Assembly: GCA_003427395.1 (NCBI GenBank)
Contig: BFEA01000129.1
Location: 1,530,191 to 1,559,893 of the forward strand
DNA: 29,703 bases
Direction of reading: 5' to 3'
DNA from: Chara braunii
Taxonomy: Eukaryota; Streptophyta; Charophyceae; Charales; Characeae
Shown here: one piece after another, positions 1 through 9,807 of the stretch
Numbering within the stretch: the stretch's first letter is position 1
How the letters are laid out: each line of letters begins with the position of its first letter
Position numbers and translations under genes: made by a program
Notes under the pieces: generated by a model
The model's input: the letters and a program-made list of their open reading frames with translations, nothing else
What the model was told of the DNA's origin: nothing
The model's database searches: none

Positions 1-22
1 GCTTTCGCGGGAAGATGCATTC

Positions 23-25
<3 letters not shown>

Positions 26-87
<62 letters not shown>
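26..87. repeat. (CT)n microsatellite
   Basis: An uninterrupted CT dinucleotide run of about 31 units. Leucine/serine-rich reading frames across it are artefacts of the repeat. The same repeat recurs at 2687-2838, in both LTRs of the retrotransposon and at the window's right edge. Confidence 0.97.
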
Positions 88-90
<3 letters not shown>

Positions 91-189
91 CGCGCGCCTC
101 TTTTCAAACTTTTTTACAGACCGAGTTTGTTTCTTTTTCTTTTCTTTCTTTTTCAATGTTCTCGTATTTTTTATTTTTTTTCTCTCTCA

Positions 190-331
190 TTTTTTTTTTT
201 TTTTTGCTTGTTCTTTTATTTTTACTCGTTTGGTTGTGTTTCTTTCAAAGGGCAGCTCCGGGAATTGAACGCCCGGTAGTCCGAGCCTCGGCACGGATCC
301 GCCTACCGGTCGGCCGAGGCTCGGACTTGAT
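190..331 (-). repeat. tRNA-like hairpin repeat with A-rich tail (possible SINE)
   Basis: Positions 278-292 and 313-327 are a perfect 15-bp inverted repeat with a 20-base loop. On the minus strand the next bases include a B-box-like GTTCAATTCCC (about 258-270) and then an A-rich tract ending in a long A run near 190-206. The order (GC-rich structured head, B-box-like T-arm, A tail) is what a tRNA-derived SINE would show. A clean A box and target-site duplication were not found, so the class is uncertain. Confidence 0.3.
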
Positions 332-2292
332 AACTGGGCCAGGTACTAGTGGTTTAAAAAGCAATGGACCTCGGACCTCCCTGTTCGAAAATCAAAGTTC
401 GAACTGGGTGCTGGACGTCACAATAGCGACGCGTGGCAGGTGGTGTCCATACTGGCGACGGTGGAAACGGGCACTTGCAGCAGCGCAGTGCAGTTGTCGT
501 AAGTCATCACGAATTTGTGAGCGCTCCGTGGAGGTCCATCGCCATCGCCATCGCCTCCTCCTGTCGCCGCGCGTATGTGCGGAGTTGAGCACAAGCGGGG
601 AATGTCATCAGTGACTTTGTGCTAAGGTTACCGTGTTCGTGGCGAGTTCGTAGGCTGTTGTATTTTCATGGTACATGAGCATTGCAACACACGTGCCGAT
701 GGAGGGCGGCAGCGACGACGATCGAGAAAACGGCCTTGGCGGCCGCCATGACGGCCGTGCTTTTTCGTTGTCATCAAGAGAGGGCGTTGGGCAGAATGAG
801 AGCGCAGGTCCAAGGGCGGAGGAAGGAGACGCTTCATCAAGTCTTGGTTAAAGGGCTGGATATCGTGGCCATCACTGAGGCTGTAGTTCAGGTTTGCTGC
901 GCAATGGGTTGCAGTGTTCTTCCACGAGCGGCATCGAGGTGGTGGATGAAAAGGAGGACGGAGGGGGCGTGGGAGGATCATGCGATGAGGTGACTGAGGA
1001 GTACTTCAAGGAGAAGCTGCGTATGTTGCCACATGTCTTTCGGGTGATGGTGATTGCATCCAGTGTGGACGAACGCTGACAGGACGCGTTGCCGAATCTG
1101 GCAGTGTCGATGTCGACTGCAGTCGGTGTCGATCCCTCGTCTTCTTTGCTGGAGGCTTTCAATAGAGGTCGGCCATCAATGATAGAGGATGCACAAGTGG
1201 AACAGGAGGAATGTGACGCCCAACCTCACGCCCAGCGCGACTTCCTGATCGGAGTGGGATGGTGGCCCGGAAGTGCGAAGAGGGGTGTGCCAAGGATTTT
1301 AGGAAAGTGGGGGTGGAGTCCCAGATCGGAACTGAGATCTCCTGTGGCAAGTTTCGGGGGTATAGGCTCAAAGAGGGTGTACTCAGAAGGGAGGCTGCTG
1401 ATGTCGTGCAGCATAAGGCAGTTGGCATGTGGAGTGCATCTCAGGCTAAAGATCCGGGGTACTTTTCCGCTATCGCCGTACCGATATTTCTAAACACTCT
1501 TGCATTCTCGAACAAAATCCTAACAACATTGCCCCTGCCAATGAATTCACCTTTTAAGCCTGGAAGGAAATGGGACTCACCATCTCCTCTGATTTTGCCT
1601 TCATGGCCGGTAGTGTGGTTCGATCAATCGTTGGCGCCCCTCGGCTTCGGATCGGGCTTGCCGAGCGAATTTCGAGGCTCGATAGGCTTTTCGCACGGTC
1701 TGCGGGGCCAATAGAGGGCTATGGAATTCCACGGCACCACCATGAGTTGGTGATATGGAAGGAGGACGTGGAACGGAGGGAAACTGGTAGTAATAATGAC
1801 GAAGCTGGGGGATATGAAATATTGCGTGGTATAAGTTTACGGGTAGTCGGGGCCCCTGGGGTCGTTAGTTATGGCACTGTGGAAATCCCTTGCGCATAAT
1901 CGGTCGTTTTCTTTTAGACAGGGAAATTTCGGGTTTCTCAAGTTCCACCGCCATCGGAGTTGTTCACCTTCCCAATACTCGCAATATTCCGGGTCCCTCA
2001 AACTCTCTTGATCGGACATCCAAGAGGGAAATTCCGTAGCCATGTCCGTTTAGAAAGTTCGTTCCCTTGCATCCTCATATGGAGCTCCGGGCTGACTCAC
2101 GTGAGCGAGTGCGTACGTAGCGGCTCGGTTTCCTCAAGATCGCGGTCGTACGCGAGCGTGCACGTGGGAAACAGTGGGGAGGTTCAGCGGGTAGATCGCA
2201 TTCAACATGCATGGAGATATCCTATCCCTGCGGCATGGGGTGAGATCCTATTATCCCATATCACACATGTGACCAAAGGAGGGGGGAGGGGG
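332..2292. other. intergenic stretch, no supported gene
   Basis: Only short overlapping frames on both strands, with no recognisable domain. A frame at 894-1079 ends in a short segment (EEYFKEKLRM near its middle) vaguely reminiscent of PIF/Harbinger-type transposases, but this is too short to call. A ~20-base string near 1158-1180 (tcaatagaggtcggccatca) recurs with one change near 3874, so some of this is probably old repeat sequence. Confidence 0.6.
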
Positions 2293-2334
2293 AGAAGAAG
2301 AAGAAGAAGAAGAAGAAGAAGAAGAAGAAGAAGA
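2293..2334. repeat. (AAG)n trinucleotide repeat
   Basis: About 13 AAG/GAA units, directly preceded by a G-rich stretch. Its arginine-rich translation is repeat-derived. Confidence 0.95.
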
Positions 2335-2684
2335 GAAACGATCGTCAACTTCTTATAGCACTCGTGTTGATCGAAAGTTAAGGACTAAACCAAAACATCA
2401 ATAATCAAGCGTATGACTCACACAAATGAGAGGTAGACAGAGTCGAAATGGACCTCGCAAAACAAGAGTTGAAAATCTGAAAAGAGTGCTTATAAATGAG
2501 ACTCACATTCATTTCATACATTCATACAAAATACAAACGACAAGGAAAATCCGAGACGATTTACAAGAGAAGTTCAGAAAGAAAGCCGCGATAAAATCGA
2601 CCATATGAGGATCCAAAATTACACAGGTGAACAGAGGAAAAGAAAGGAACGACAGAAAGAACCGCATCCCACACCCACACGACT

Positions 2685-3852
<1,168 letters not shown>

Positions 3853-3854
3853 CT

Positions 3855-4560
3855 AGGAGCAGCAGTGGCAACCTTCAATAGAGGCCGGCCATCAACGATG
3901 CGTACGGCAGGGCCGTAACTCCAAGACGACGTTGAAGGTCCACCGAACGACGACGATGAAGGAAACATATGGTAGAGGACAGTGTACGGCACACCCACTT
4001 CTACGGGTCGTACGCCGTTGCACTGCGAGCTGGGACATGGCCTGCACGGTGGCTCGTTGAGTGGTCCATTGAAGACCTGCTCTTCGCCTGTCATCCCTCC
4101 ATGATGACGCTCTTCGTTGGAGAACACCTCTTGCATGTGCGTCCAGACAGCCTGCCAAGGATGCGGACGTGGAAGACGATTAGAAGGACAAACAAAATGA
4201 TTACCTGGAGCAGCAGTGGAAATCCTCAAGACGTTGGCCATGAACGACACGTAGGGAAGGGCAGTAACTCCAAGACGCTGGTATAACTCCACCAAACGGT
4301 GACGAACAGGGCAGCAAAAGCCAGACCGCAGCATCTGAGAAATGCCCTTTTACATTTAACGCCGCCGAGTACAGTGGGGAATCGAAAGGCGGGTCGGCTA
4401 AAATATGCAATTTTGTCGACCGTTGAAGCATTTTCCGTTTCGCGGCATGCACTGCGAGGGAGAACACCGGTTGAAGACGTTCACGGAGGCCGCCCGACCA
4501 CCAACGGTTACCATTGGCGTAAGGATCCTGGAAGCCAAACGTTGATGACCCAAGATGTCT
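3855..4560. repeat. Diverged ~351-bp tandem duplication
   Basis: The block starting at 3855 (ggagcagcagtgg) reappears at 4206. It is followed in both by similar sequence: a GGCCAT(C/G)AACGA segment, then a shared GTAACTCCAAGACG, then a CTCCACC/GTCCACC segment. A later shared string (tgcactgcgag) is offset by about 430 bases, so the copies differ by indels. Minus-strand frames at 3810-4334 and 4201-4764 therefore share short peptide similarity (both contain a TAAP segment). I see no known domain. The pair could be a decayed internally repeated gene or a plain repeat. Confidence 0.55.
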
Positions 4561-4734
4561 GTGCGGTGGCCTGTAGGTTCTCCAATGGACCGGCTGACGA
4601 AAATTTCTTGCCGGCGATGGGTGCCTCGCCGCTCCGATTATTGCGGATCCTTGACCTCCGAGGGACCTCGGGAGGTACCTTAGATGGCTGTAGCCCCAGG
4701 ACGCCCGAAGGATTCCCGGAGGAAATGTTTTCAC

Positions 4735-5184
4735 TTTTTTTTTCTTCTTTTTATCCCCGAGCATAGGTGGAATAATTTCCTCAGGGACTTTACACGCCCG
4801 AGGAGTGTCTAACGAGCCCCAGAGCCAGGGACTTTACACCCTATCACAACTAGACAAACTATGGAAATTCAACCACAACACAACAAAAATCCCGAACAAA
4901 AGACGCACACAGCCTATGAGAAACCAACGGCGAAGCTATTCCAACAGAAGGCCAAAAAAATCCTAAAAACATTCCTCATAAAAAACCTGAGCAAAAGTTC
5001 CACCAAAAAAAAATAAAAAACGACTTCTATTTACCAACAAACCATCGAAGAACCCTAGCGACATGAGACAAAAATCCCCCAAAATTCATAGGCTCGTCTA
5101 CATTGACAGAGCAAACTGAAGAAAGACTCTATTTCACAAGATATCAGCACTTTGAAAAATATCCTGAACCTGACCTCCTTTTTT
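4735..5184. other. A/T-rich intergenic stretch
   Basis: A short T-rich tract near 4736-4752, then A-rich sequence with several short A runs. No gene, RNA or clear element boundary seen. Confidence 0.5.
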
Positions 5185-5403
5185 GTTTGAAATAACTACA
5201 CGGGTGACCAGTGCACAGTTGCGAAATCGCAGGAATAACAGGGCACTGCAGGTCCGGGCTGAGGGCAGTTCGAGACTGCAAAAACAGAACAGCTTTGTGC
5301 AATTTTAGCTGTTGGAAGTTCCGAAGTGGCAAATTCAGGCGGGCACTCGTTTTTTTTTTTTTTTTTTTTTGTGCCTTCGGCTTTTTTTTTTTTTTTTTTT
5401 TTT

Positions 5404-5475
5404 CCACGGATCAGATATTAAACTGATCAGAACAGATAGTACACTTGGTCTTAGCCGAAAGGCCGAGAAAGGTAT
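5404..5475 (-). pseudogene. Truncated U2 snRNA copy (5' ~72 nt)
   Basis: Read on the minus strand, the segment begins ATACCTTTCTCGGCC and continues through the highly conserved U2 5' domain to AGTTTAATATCTGAT. It then stops at CCGTGG and runs into a ~22-base A run (5382-5403 on the plus strand). The rest of U2 (Sm site, stem-loops III and IV) is missing. The branch-point recognition region reads GTACTA where functional U2 has GTAGTA. Truncation, the A tail and this substitution point to a reverse-transcribed, non-functional copy. It matches U2 closely enough that the family call is firm; that it is inactive is inferred. Confidence 0.85.
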
Positions 5476-5556
5476 TGGCATTTTTTTTTTTCCCCCTGCA
5501 CCTGCGGCATTTCTTTTTTTTTTCCCGCACCTGCGGCATTTTTGTTTTTTTTTCCT
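5476..5556. repeat. Three tandem T-run/CCTGCGGCAT units
   Basis: Three successive units each pair a run of 9-12 T with a GC-rich block; two of the blocks contain GCACCTGCGGCAT. They sit directly upstream (minus strand) of the U2-like segment. Confidence 0.7.
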
Positions 5557-5715
5557 GGGCCAAGGCCGAGGTGTCCAGGCCACACCTGTGACTGGGTAAT
5601 GGCCGAGAATCCCGAGATGTCTTGGCCACACCCATGGCTGGGCCACCGCCGAGATGTGTAGGCCACGCCCGAGGCTGGGCCACGGCCGAGATGTCTAGGC
5701 CACGGCCAAGATGCC
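5557..5715. repeat. 37-bp GC-rich minisatellite
   Basis: Roughly four imperfect units built on GGCCAC-(A/G)CC-(n)-GGCTGGGCCAC followed by CGCCGAGATGT. The cleanest neighbouring units repeat at 37 bases. Confidence 0.75.
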
Positions 5716-5927
5716 TAACCCACACCCCTGGGGAAAGTACCTGTACCGGTACCTCCCATTTTTGTCAATTGTTGAACTGGCAGGACCTGTACCGCTATGG
5801 ATATCTGTTTTTTTGCAGTTTCGAACTGCACTGCGTTCAGATTGCAGTCAGCTGTTATTCCCCACTGCGAATTTGGAACTATGCGGCCGTCACAGGCGCA
5901 TTTGTCTCTTTTTTTGTTGTTTTAAAG

Positions 5928-5985
5928 GCTAACCAATTCAAGTGCCTGTCAAATCTGGACAGGAGTTGACTTTCAGGCATTTTTA
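5928..5985. repeat. Dispersed repeat, copy 1 of 2
   Basis: Contains CTAACCAATTCAAGTGCCTG and CAAATCTGGACAGG, matching 7660-7710 with few changes. Both copies are followed by a (T)GGCATTTTT/GGCCTTTTT-type end. It adjoins the outer TIR element at 5988. Confidence 0.7.
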
Positions 5986-5987
5986 AA

Positions 5988-7068
5988 GGGGTACTCACAC
6001 TAGGGGTATTTTTTGCAAAATCGCGAAATATGCTGTTCGTTTGCAGTCACACTTTGCCCCCTCCCCCAGCAAAATCGCAAACAGTGTAGTATATGTCAGC
6101 GGCCTGCTGGGCCGCACGGTGCAGCAATTGGCCAGGACCTCTAGAGGTCCTTGCAAAGTCGTGGGAATTTCTTCAGAAAAGAAAAGGAAATTGGGCGACG
6201 GGCTAGCTACTGTAATGCCCTTCTTCTGCCACTTCTGCTGTCGAATTTGCCTCAACAGCTGGTCACACTCTTTTTTAGTGCATATTTATTTGCCCGTTCA
6301 GCCCCAAACTATGGGTCTCGCTGCACTACGCTATACTCGTGCAAAACCAAGAGTGCAGCACCGCCCCACCTACTCAAGAAATGGGCGCTCTTGAAAACTT
6401 TATCGAGCTGTCAGAAACAGCTCCAGAAATCCGCAAGAGTTGTAGTCGCTGCACCTGCTCAAGAATTTTGCTCTAGTTACCAAATTTCATGAGCTGTCAG
6501 GAAGGGGCCGTGAATTTCGCTTTAGGCTGTTCTTGAGTACCAGCCTGCAAGGACCGTTTTTTTTAGGGAGCTCCGAAGGACCCACGGAACGCCCGGAATT
6601 TCCTTGAGTGCACCTCGAGTCTGGGCAGACAACCCAGGCTGGCTCTGTCTGGTAGTGAAGCTTCCGAACTCGTAGAAGCTCATGAAAAATTGTCGGATCC
6701 CATAGTGCTACTCTAGAAGTTCAAGAGTCTAGAGCACATGCGGCGATGCGTGGGTTTCGGGACTTTTCTAGAGTCTGACAGCTCTAGATCAACTCGTGAA
6801 AAGTTGCACGAGTATAGAGTAGTGCAGCGAGACCCTATATGGGGAAAAGAAAAAGAAAAATGCTTGAGGGAACCCCCCCCCAAAAAAAACACCATCTGCT
6901 ATCAGCTGTGTGACCACGCAGATAGCAGATGCAGCAATTATCAGAAAGTCCCCGTGATGTCTCATTCAAAAGGGTCACCATGTGTGACCAGGCAGCACAC
7001 CAAAATCTCAAAACAGCTGTAGCAAAATTGCAGATTTTGCAATTGGCTCACGTTGTGTGAGTATGCCC
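5988..7068. mobile_element. Outer TIR element interrupted by a second TIR element
   Basis: The left end reads GGGGTACTCACAC. The reverse complement of the right end reads GGGCATACTCACAC. Both ends are followed within about 20-30 bases by a TTGCAAAATC motif, giving an imperfect terminal inverted repeat. The element has no coding potential and contains the 523-bp element at 6313-6835. Removing that leaves about 560 bp, typical of a MITE. No convincing target-site duplication was found, so the boundaries are provisional. Confidence 0.45.
6313..6835. mobile_element. 523-bp MITE (GGGTCTCGC family) with TAT target duplication
   Basis: The left end GGGTCTCGCTGCACTAC and the inverted right end match over about 32 bases with one mismatch. 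Flanks are TAT at 6310-6312 and TAT at 6836-6838. The interior is non-coding and rich in short CTCAAGA/TCTTGA(A) and CTCTAGA motifs. The same family appears in the retrotransposon-split element at 10036-23575 and as a partial copy at 9075. The 3-bp duplication and G-rich ends fit several DNA-transposon superfamilies; I cannot assign one. Confidence 0.88.
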
Positions 7069-7082
7069 TTTGTCATTATTTA

Positions 7083-7421
7083 AAAATAATAATAATAATA
7101 ATAATAATAATAATTGTCATTATAGTATTATGTGGAAGCCCAGGGAACGCCATAGCAGCCACACCCGTGGTCAAGCCTCCAACACGATGGGCGATACCGG
7201 CCAGGGGTCAGCCTGTAGCATCAGGACCGAGCTTCTTCGAAGGGCCAGTCACTGTGTCTAATCTCCGGTCCGCTCCCCCTATGGACAATGCCACTCGGGG
7301 GAACCAAAGGCATATCTCCAGGTGGCGGGCGCCAAGCTTGCCCAGAAAGGCACATGGGCCAATGGGGATTGAACTGAAGATCCTGAATGCCACTTGCGTC
7401 CCTTGCCAACTGTGGTATGCC
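7083..7421 (-). mobile_element. tRNA-derived SINE with (ATT)n tail
   Basis: On the minus strand the head has an A-box-like TACCACAGTTGGCAAGG (about 7402-7418) and a B-box-like AGTTCAATCCC (about 7365-7375), spaced as in tRNA genes. A ~250-base body follows, ending in a pure ATT/TAA repeat (7083-7114). Internal pol III promoter, unrelated body and simple-repeat tail are the SINE layout. A short head copy (ctgtggtaggcc, 7441-7452) lies just outside, across an A run. Confidence 0.6.
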
Positions 7422-7460
7422 AAAAAAAAAAAAAAAAAAACTGTGGTAGGCCACTGGATT

Positions 7461-7640
7461 CCTTTTTCTTTTTTTTTTTTCTTTTTTCTTTCGTTTTTTT
7501 TTTTTTCCAAAAGGGCGATGGCCTTGAGGTATTATCATCGGACTAACGAGCCCAGGTCAATTCAATATTGTGTCTAATCTGACATCGGGTGGCCTTTCGA
7601 GCCCAGGGTGGCCTTGATTGCCTTTTTTTATTTATTTATT
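7461..7640 (-). mobile_element. SINE fragment (tail part of the 27.0-kb family)
   Basis: A long T-rich tract is followed by AAAGGGCGATGGCCTTGAG, then a diverged TAT(T/C)ATCATCG and GCCCAGGTCAATTCA. This order and sequence match 27011-27068 plus 27185-27215. The tRNA-like head seen in the other copies is absent here, so this is a truncated or diverged copy. Confidence 0.55.
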
Positions 7641-7654
7641 TTTTTAAGTCTAAT

Positions 7655-7745
7655 TCTTTAAGCCCAACCAATTCAATTACCTGTCAAATCTGGACAGGAC
7701 GGCCTTTTAGGCCTTTTTCATTGTCATTATAGTATTCAGGGAACC
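7655..7745. repeat. Dispersed repeat, copy 2 of 2
   Basis: AGCCCAACCAATTCAATTACCTG and CAAATCTGGACAGG match the copy at 5928-5985. It then runs into TTGTCATTATAGTATT, which is also present near 7113-7130 beside the SINE tail. Confidence 0.65.
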
Positions 7746-7890
7746 CCCAATGGGGGACACCGTTGTTACCTTTCTTTTTTCTTTTTTTTTTTCTTTTTTT
7801 TTTCGTTACCTTTTTCCTTTTCACCGTCGTTTGCGATCGTGTCGCTTGGGATCGTGACGTGCACTTTTGTCCTGTGTCCTTTTCCTTTTA

Positions 7891-8299
7891 GGGCCTCGCC
7901 ACACCACTCTTGAAACCCGGTTTTCAAGAGTTGGAGCCGTCGCCACACAGCCACTTGAGAGTTGTAGCCCAAAAACTCTTTCGAGAGTTGTCAGAACCCC
8001 GTTTCGAGAGTAGCTCTCGAAACTCCTAAACGCCCAGCCTGCAGCACCGCTCTTTTCAAGCGTCCTCCCGAGGGCACTCGACAGGCCCTTGATTTTCGAG
8101 AGTTGTCAGGCCGTTATAGTGATGCCATTCGGAAAAAACAAAGCTGCAAGACTGTCGTTTTCCATCGTTTGTCCAACACCATCACGCTTTCGAGAGTGCT
8201 GTGTGGCGAAGGCGCCTCAACTCTCGAAAACTCGACTCTTGAAAAAGTCTGACAACTCTCGAATTTTTTTCGCGTTTCGAGAGTGGTGTGGCGAGGCCC
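7891..8299. mobile_element. 409-bp MITE (GGGCCTCGCC family) with TTA target duplication
   Basis: The ends GGGCCTCGCCACACCACTCT and the inverted right end match over about 26 bases with a single mismatch. Flanks are TTA at 7888-7890 and TTA at 8300-8302. The interior is crowded with short palindromic CTCTCGAAA/TTTCGAGAG motifs and repeated GAGAGTTGTCAG strings, so the single strand can fold into many hairpins. It is non-coding. TTA duplications fit PIF/Harbinger-Tourist elements, but a related copy at 23855 has AAA, so the superfamily stays open. Confidence 0.9.
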
Positions 8300-8534
8300 T
8301 TATTCTCACGTTGAGCAGGTACTTCGCACTGGAGATTGGCATCCGCCACGTGTTACGATTGGGAGAAACCTACTCACACCATAGGACTTTCCTACGTTGT
8401 ATCCTGGTGGCCCCGGCGTGAATACATTGACCGTCAGGTCCTCTTTGTCGTATCTTTTTTTTTTCTTACTCCCAGAAGATAATCAGAAGTCTTGATTCGT
8501 GTGCCACTTGTCACGATTTCGAAGAACCAACTGA

Positions 8535-8631
8535 TGGGGTACTTACACTACGTCCAGACCTGAATGTATCTGACTGCAATCACGCCCTGAGCTGACTCCA
8601 GAAAGTCCTGGTTTGAGTAAATGCCCTCATA
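8535..8631. mobile_element. Short TIR-like element
   Basis: GGGGTACTTACAC at the left and the inverse of GAGTAAATGCCC at the right resemble the ends of the outer element at 5988-7068. At only ~97 bp and without a clear duplication it may be an internally deleted relative. Confidence 0.35.
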
Positions 8632-8650
8632 GCAGGGCTTTCCTGCATAC

Positions 8651-9071
8651 GGGCCTCCCCACGCCACTCTTGAAAACTGATTTCCAAGAGTACAGTTGCT
8701 GCGTGGCCACACAGCGTCTTGAAACTTGGGGCGTTGAAGTGCTGTCAGATCCAGAGTGGCTCTGCTTGAAACCCCTTTCAACAGGGTCTCTTGAAAGATT
8801 GGAAACCCCAGCCTCAGGCTGCAACTCCTGCTTTTTTCTAGTGTATCCTTGGCCGAACCCAGGAGGGACTGCGGATTTTCAAGAGTTGTCAGGGCTTTAT
8901 CGTGACTGACGGCCATTCGAAAAAAAAAGAAGCAGTAGGACTGTCTTTTTGCATCCTTCGTGCAGCACCATCTGCTCTTTCAAGACTGCTGTGTGGCTAG
9001 GGACCGGACGACAGCTCTCATCTGACAGCTCTTGAAGCATTCCCCGGTTTCAAGAGTGGTGTGGTGGGCCC
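8651..9071. mobile_element. 421-bp MITE, second GGGCCTCGCC-family copy
   Basis: The left end GGGCCTCCCCACGCCACTCT and the inverted right end GGGCCCACCACACCACTCT are a diverged version of the 7891-8299 ends. The size is similar and the CTCTTGAA/TTCAAGAG and GAGTTGTCAGG internal motifs recur. Flanks are TAC and TAT, possibly a decayed 3-bp duplication. It abuts the partial GGGTCTCGC-family element at 9075. Confidence 0.8.
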
Positions 9072-9074
9072 TAT

Positions 9075-9330
9075 GGGTCCCGCTCCACTACACTAGACTT
9101 TCAAAAAAATTGTGAGTACTTCTAGAGAAGTCAGAGGTCTAGAACTCTCGAAAAAAGAACCATCGCTCCACTTACTCCAGACTCAAGAACAATACAAGCA
9201 CCCTCTACAGCGCTAGACGACAGTGCCAACTCATGCTGATGGTCGGGGCACGAGGCACACTCGCAAAAAAAAGAGGCCAGAGCCGGGGTAGGAGGGAGGA
9301 CGCTAGAAAAATCTGCGTGCTTCAAAGTAA
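9075..9330. mobile_element. Partial GGGTCTCGC-family MITE (left part)
   Basis: Starts GGGTCCCGCTCCACTACACT, matching the left ends at 6313 and 10036. About 80-90 bases in, it has the same CGCTCCACTTACTC string as the 10036 copy (10128). No matching right end was found before 10036, so it is truncated or its right part is too diverged to see. Confidence 0.55.
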
Positions 9331-9355
9331 CGCCCTATATCTGTGCCCTTTCGAG

Positions 9356-9807
9356 GGGGATAATCGGTAGAAGGTGCCCACGCCAAAATCTTTTCGGTTT
9401 TGGCTGCCCAAAGTTTAGCCGTTTTGTACTACCGGCCCAATGATTTGCATGTGGGGTACTACAGGCCCATGCGTCGCTCCAAGGGTCCTACTGGACATGA
9501 ATCTGGCGCATAACAGCGCCAGATTCATTTTGATGTAAAAGAGGCCCGGGGTGGTAACGCTGAAGTATCGAATGAGGCCCATGTACGCGATTTTGAAAAA
9601 GAAGCGCCCTACCGGTTCATGAATCTGGTGCAGAAACAGCGCCAAATTCTTGAACCGGTAAGAACAGGCCCAGGGAGATATGGCCACGGCCCGAAGGCGC
9701 CTTCCACCCAGGGGAAAGTTGTTTGGGCCGGTAGTACCAAACGGCCGAACTTTGGGCGGCCAAAACCGAAAAGGTTTTGGCGTGGGCTCTTTCTACCAAT
9801 TATCCCC
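9356..9807. mobile_element. 452-bp non-autonomous TIR transposon with long (84-bp) TIRs
   Basis: Positions 9356-9439 and the inverse of 9724-9807 align along about 84 bases with roughly ten mismatches, starting GGGGATAAT(C/T)GGTAGAA and ending at TACTACCGGCCCA. TTTCGAG flanks both sides (9349-9355, 9808-9814). Because the ends are C/G runs the duplication could be 7-10 bp. Long TIRs with a duplication near 9 bp suggest a Mutator-like element; hAT (8 bp) is the alternative. The centre has a 13-bp hairpin (9497-9509 with 9516-9528) and a diverged second copy of it near 9618-9655. Confidence 0.85.

Larger units (their letters stand above)
5185..5910. repeat. Fold-back (inverted-repeat) element enclosing U2 fragment and minisatellite
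   Basis: The reverse complement of about 5185-5340 resembles about 5750-5910. Both arms contain a TCTG-T(n)-GCAGT segment, a TCGAACTGC segment, CTGTTATTCC, a TGCGA motif, and AACT(G/A)TGC followed by GTCAC. The arms are diverged with small indels, so the structure is old. The ~400-base interior holds poly-T tracts, the U2-like segment, three A-rich/GC-rich units and a 37-bp minisatellite. No target-site duplication was resolved. Confidence 0.55.

Noticed and set aside
15-614. Ser/Leu-rich frame starting in the CT repeat
   Set aside because: It is the translation of (CT)n plus low-complexity T-rich sequence, with no domain.
894-1079. Possible Harbinger-like transposase fragment
   Set aside because: Only one short segment looks suggestive and there are no catalytic residues, so it is not listed as a gene.
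5404-5475. Functional U2 gene
   Set aside because: Only the first ~72 nt are present, the branch-recognition motif is altered, and an A run follows.
7208-7538. Lys-rich minus-strand frames near 7.2-7.5 kb
   Set aside because: They arise from T-rich tracts next to the SINE and have no domain.
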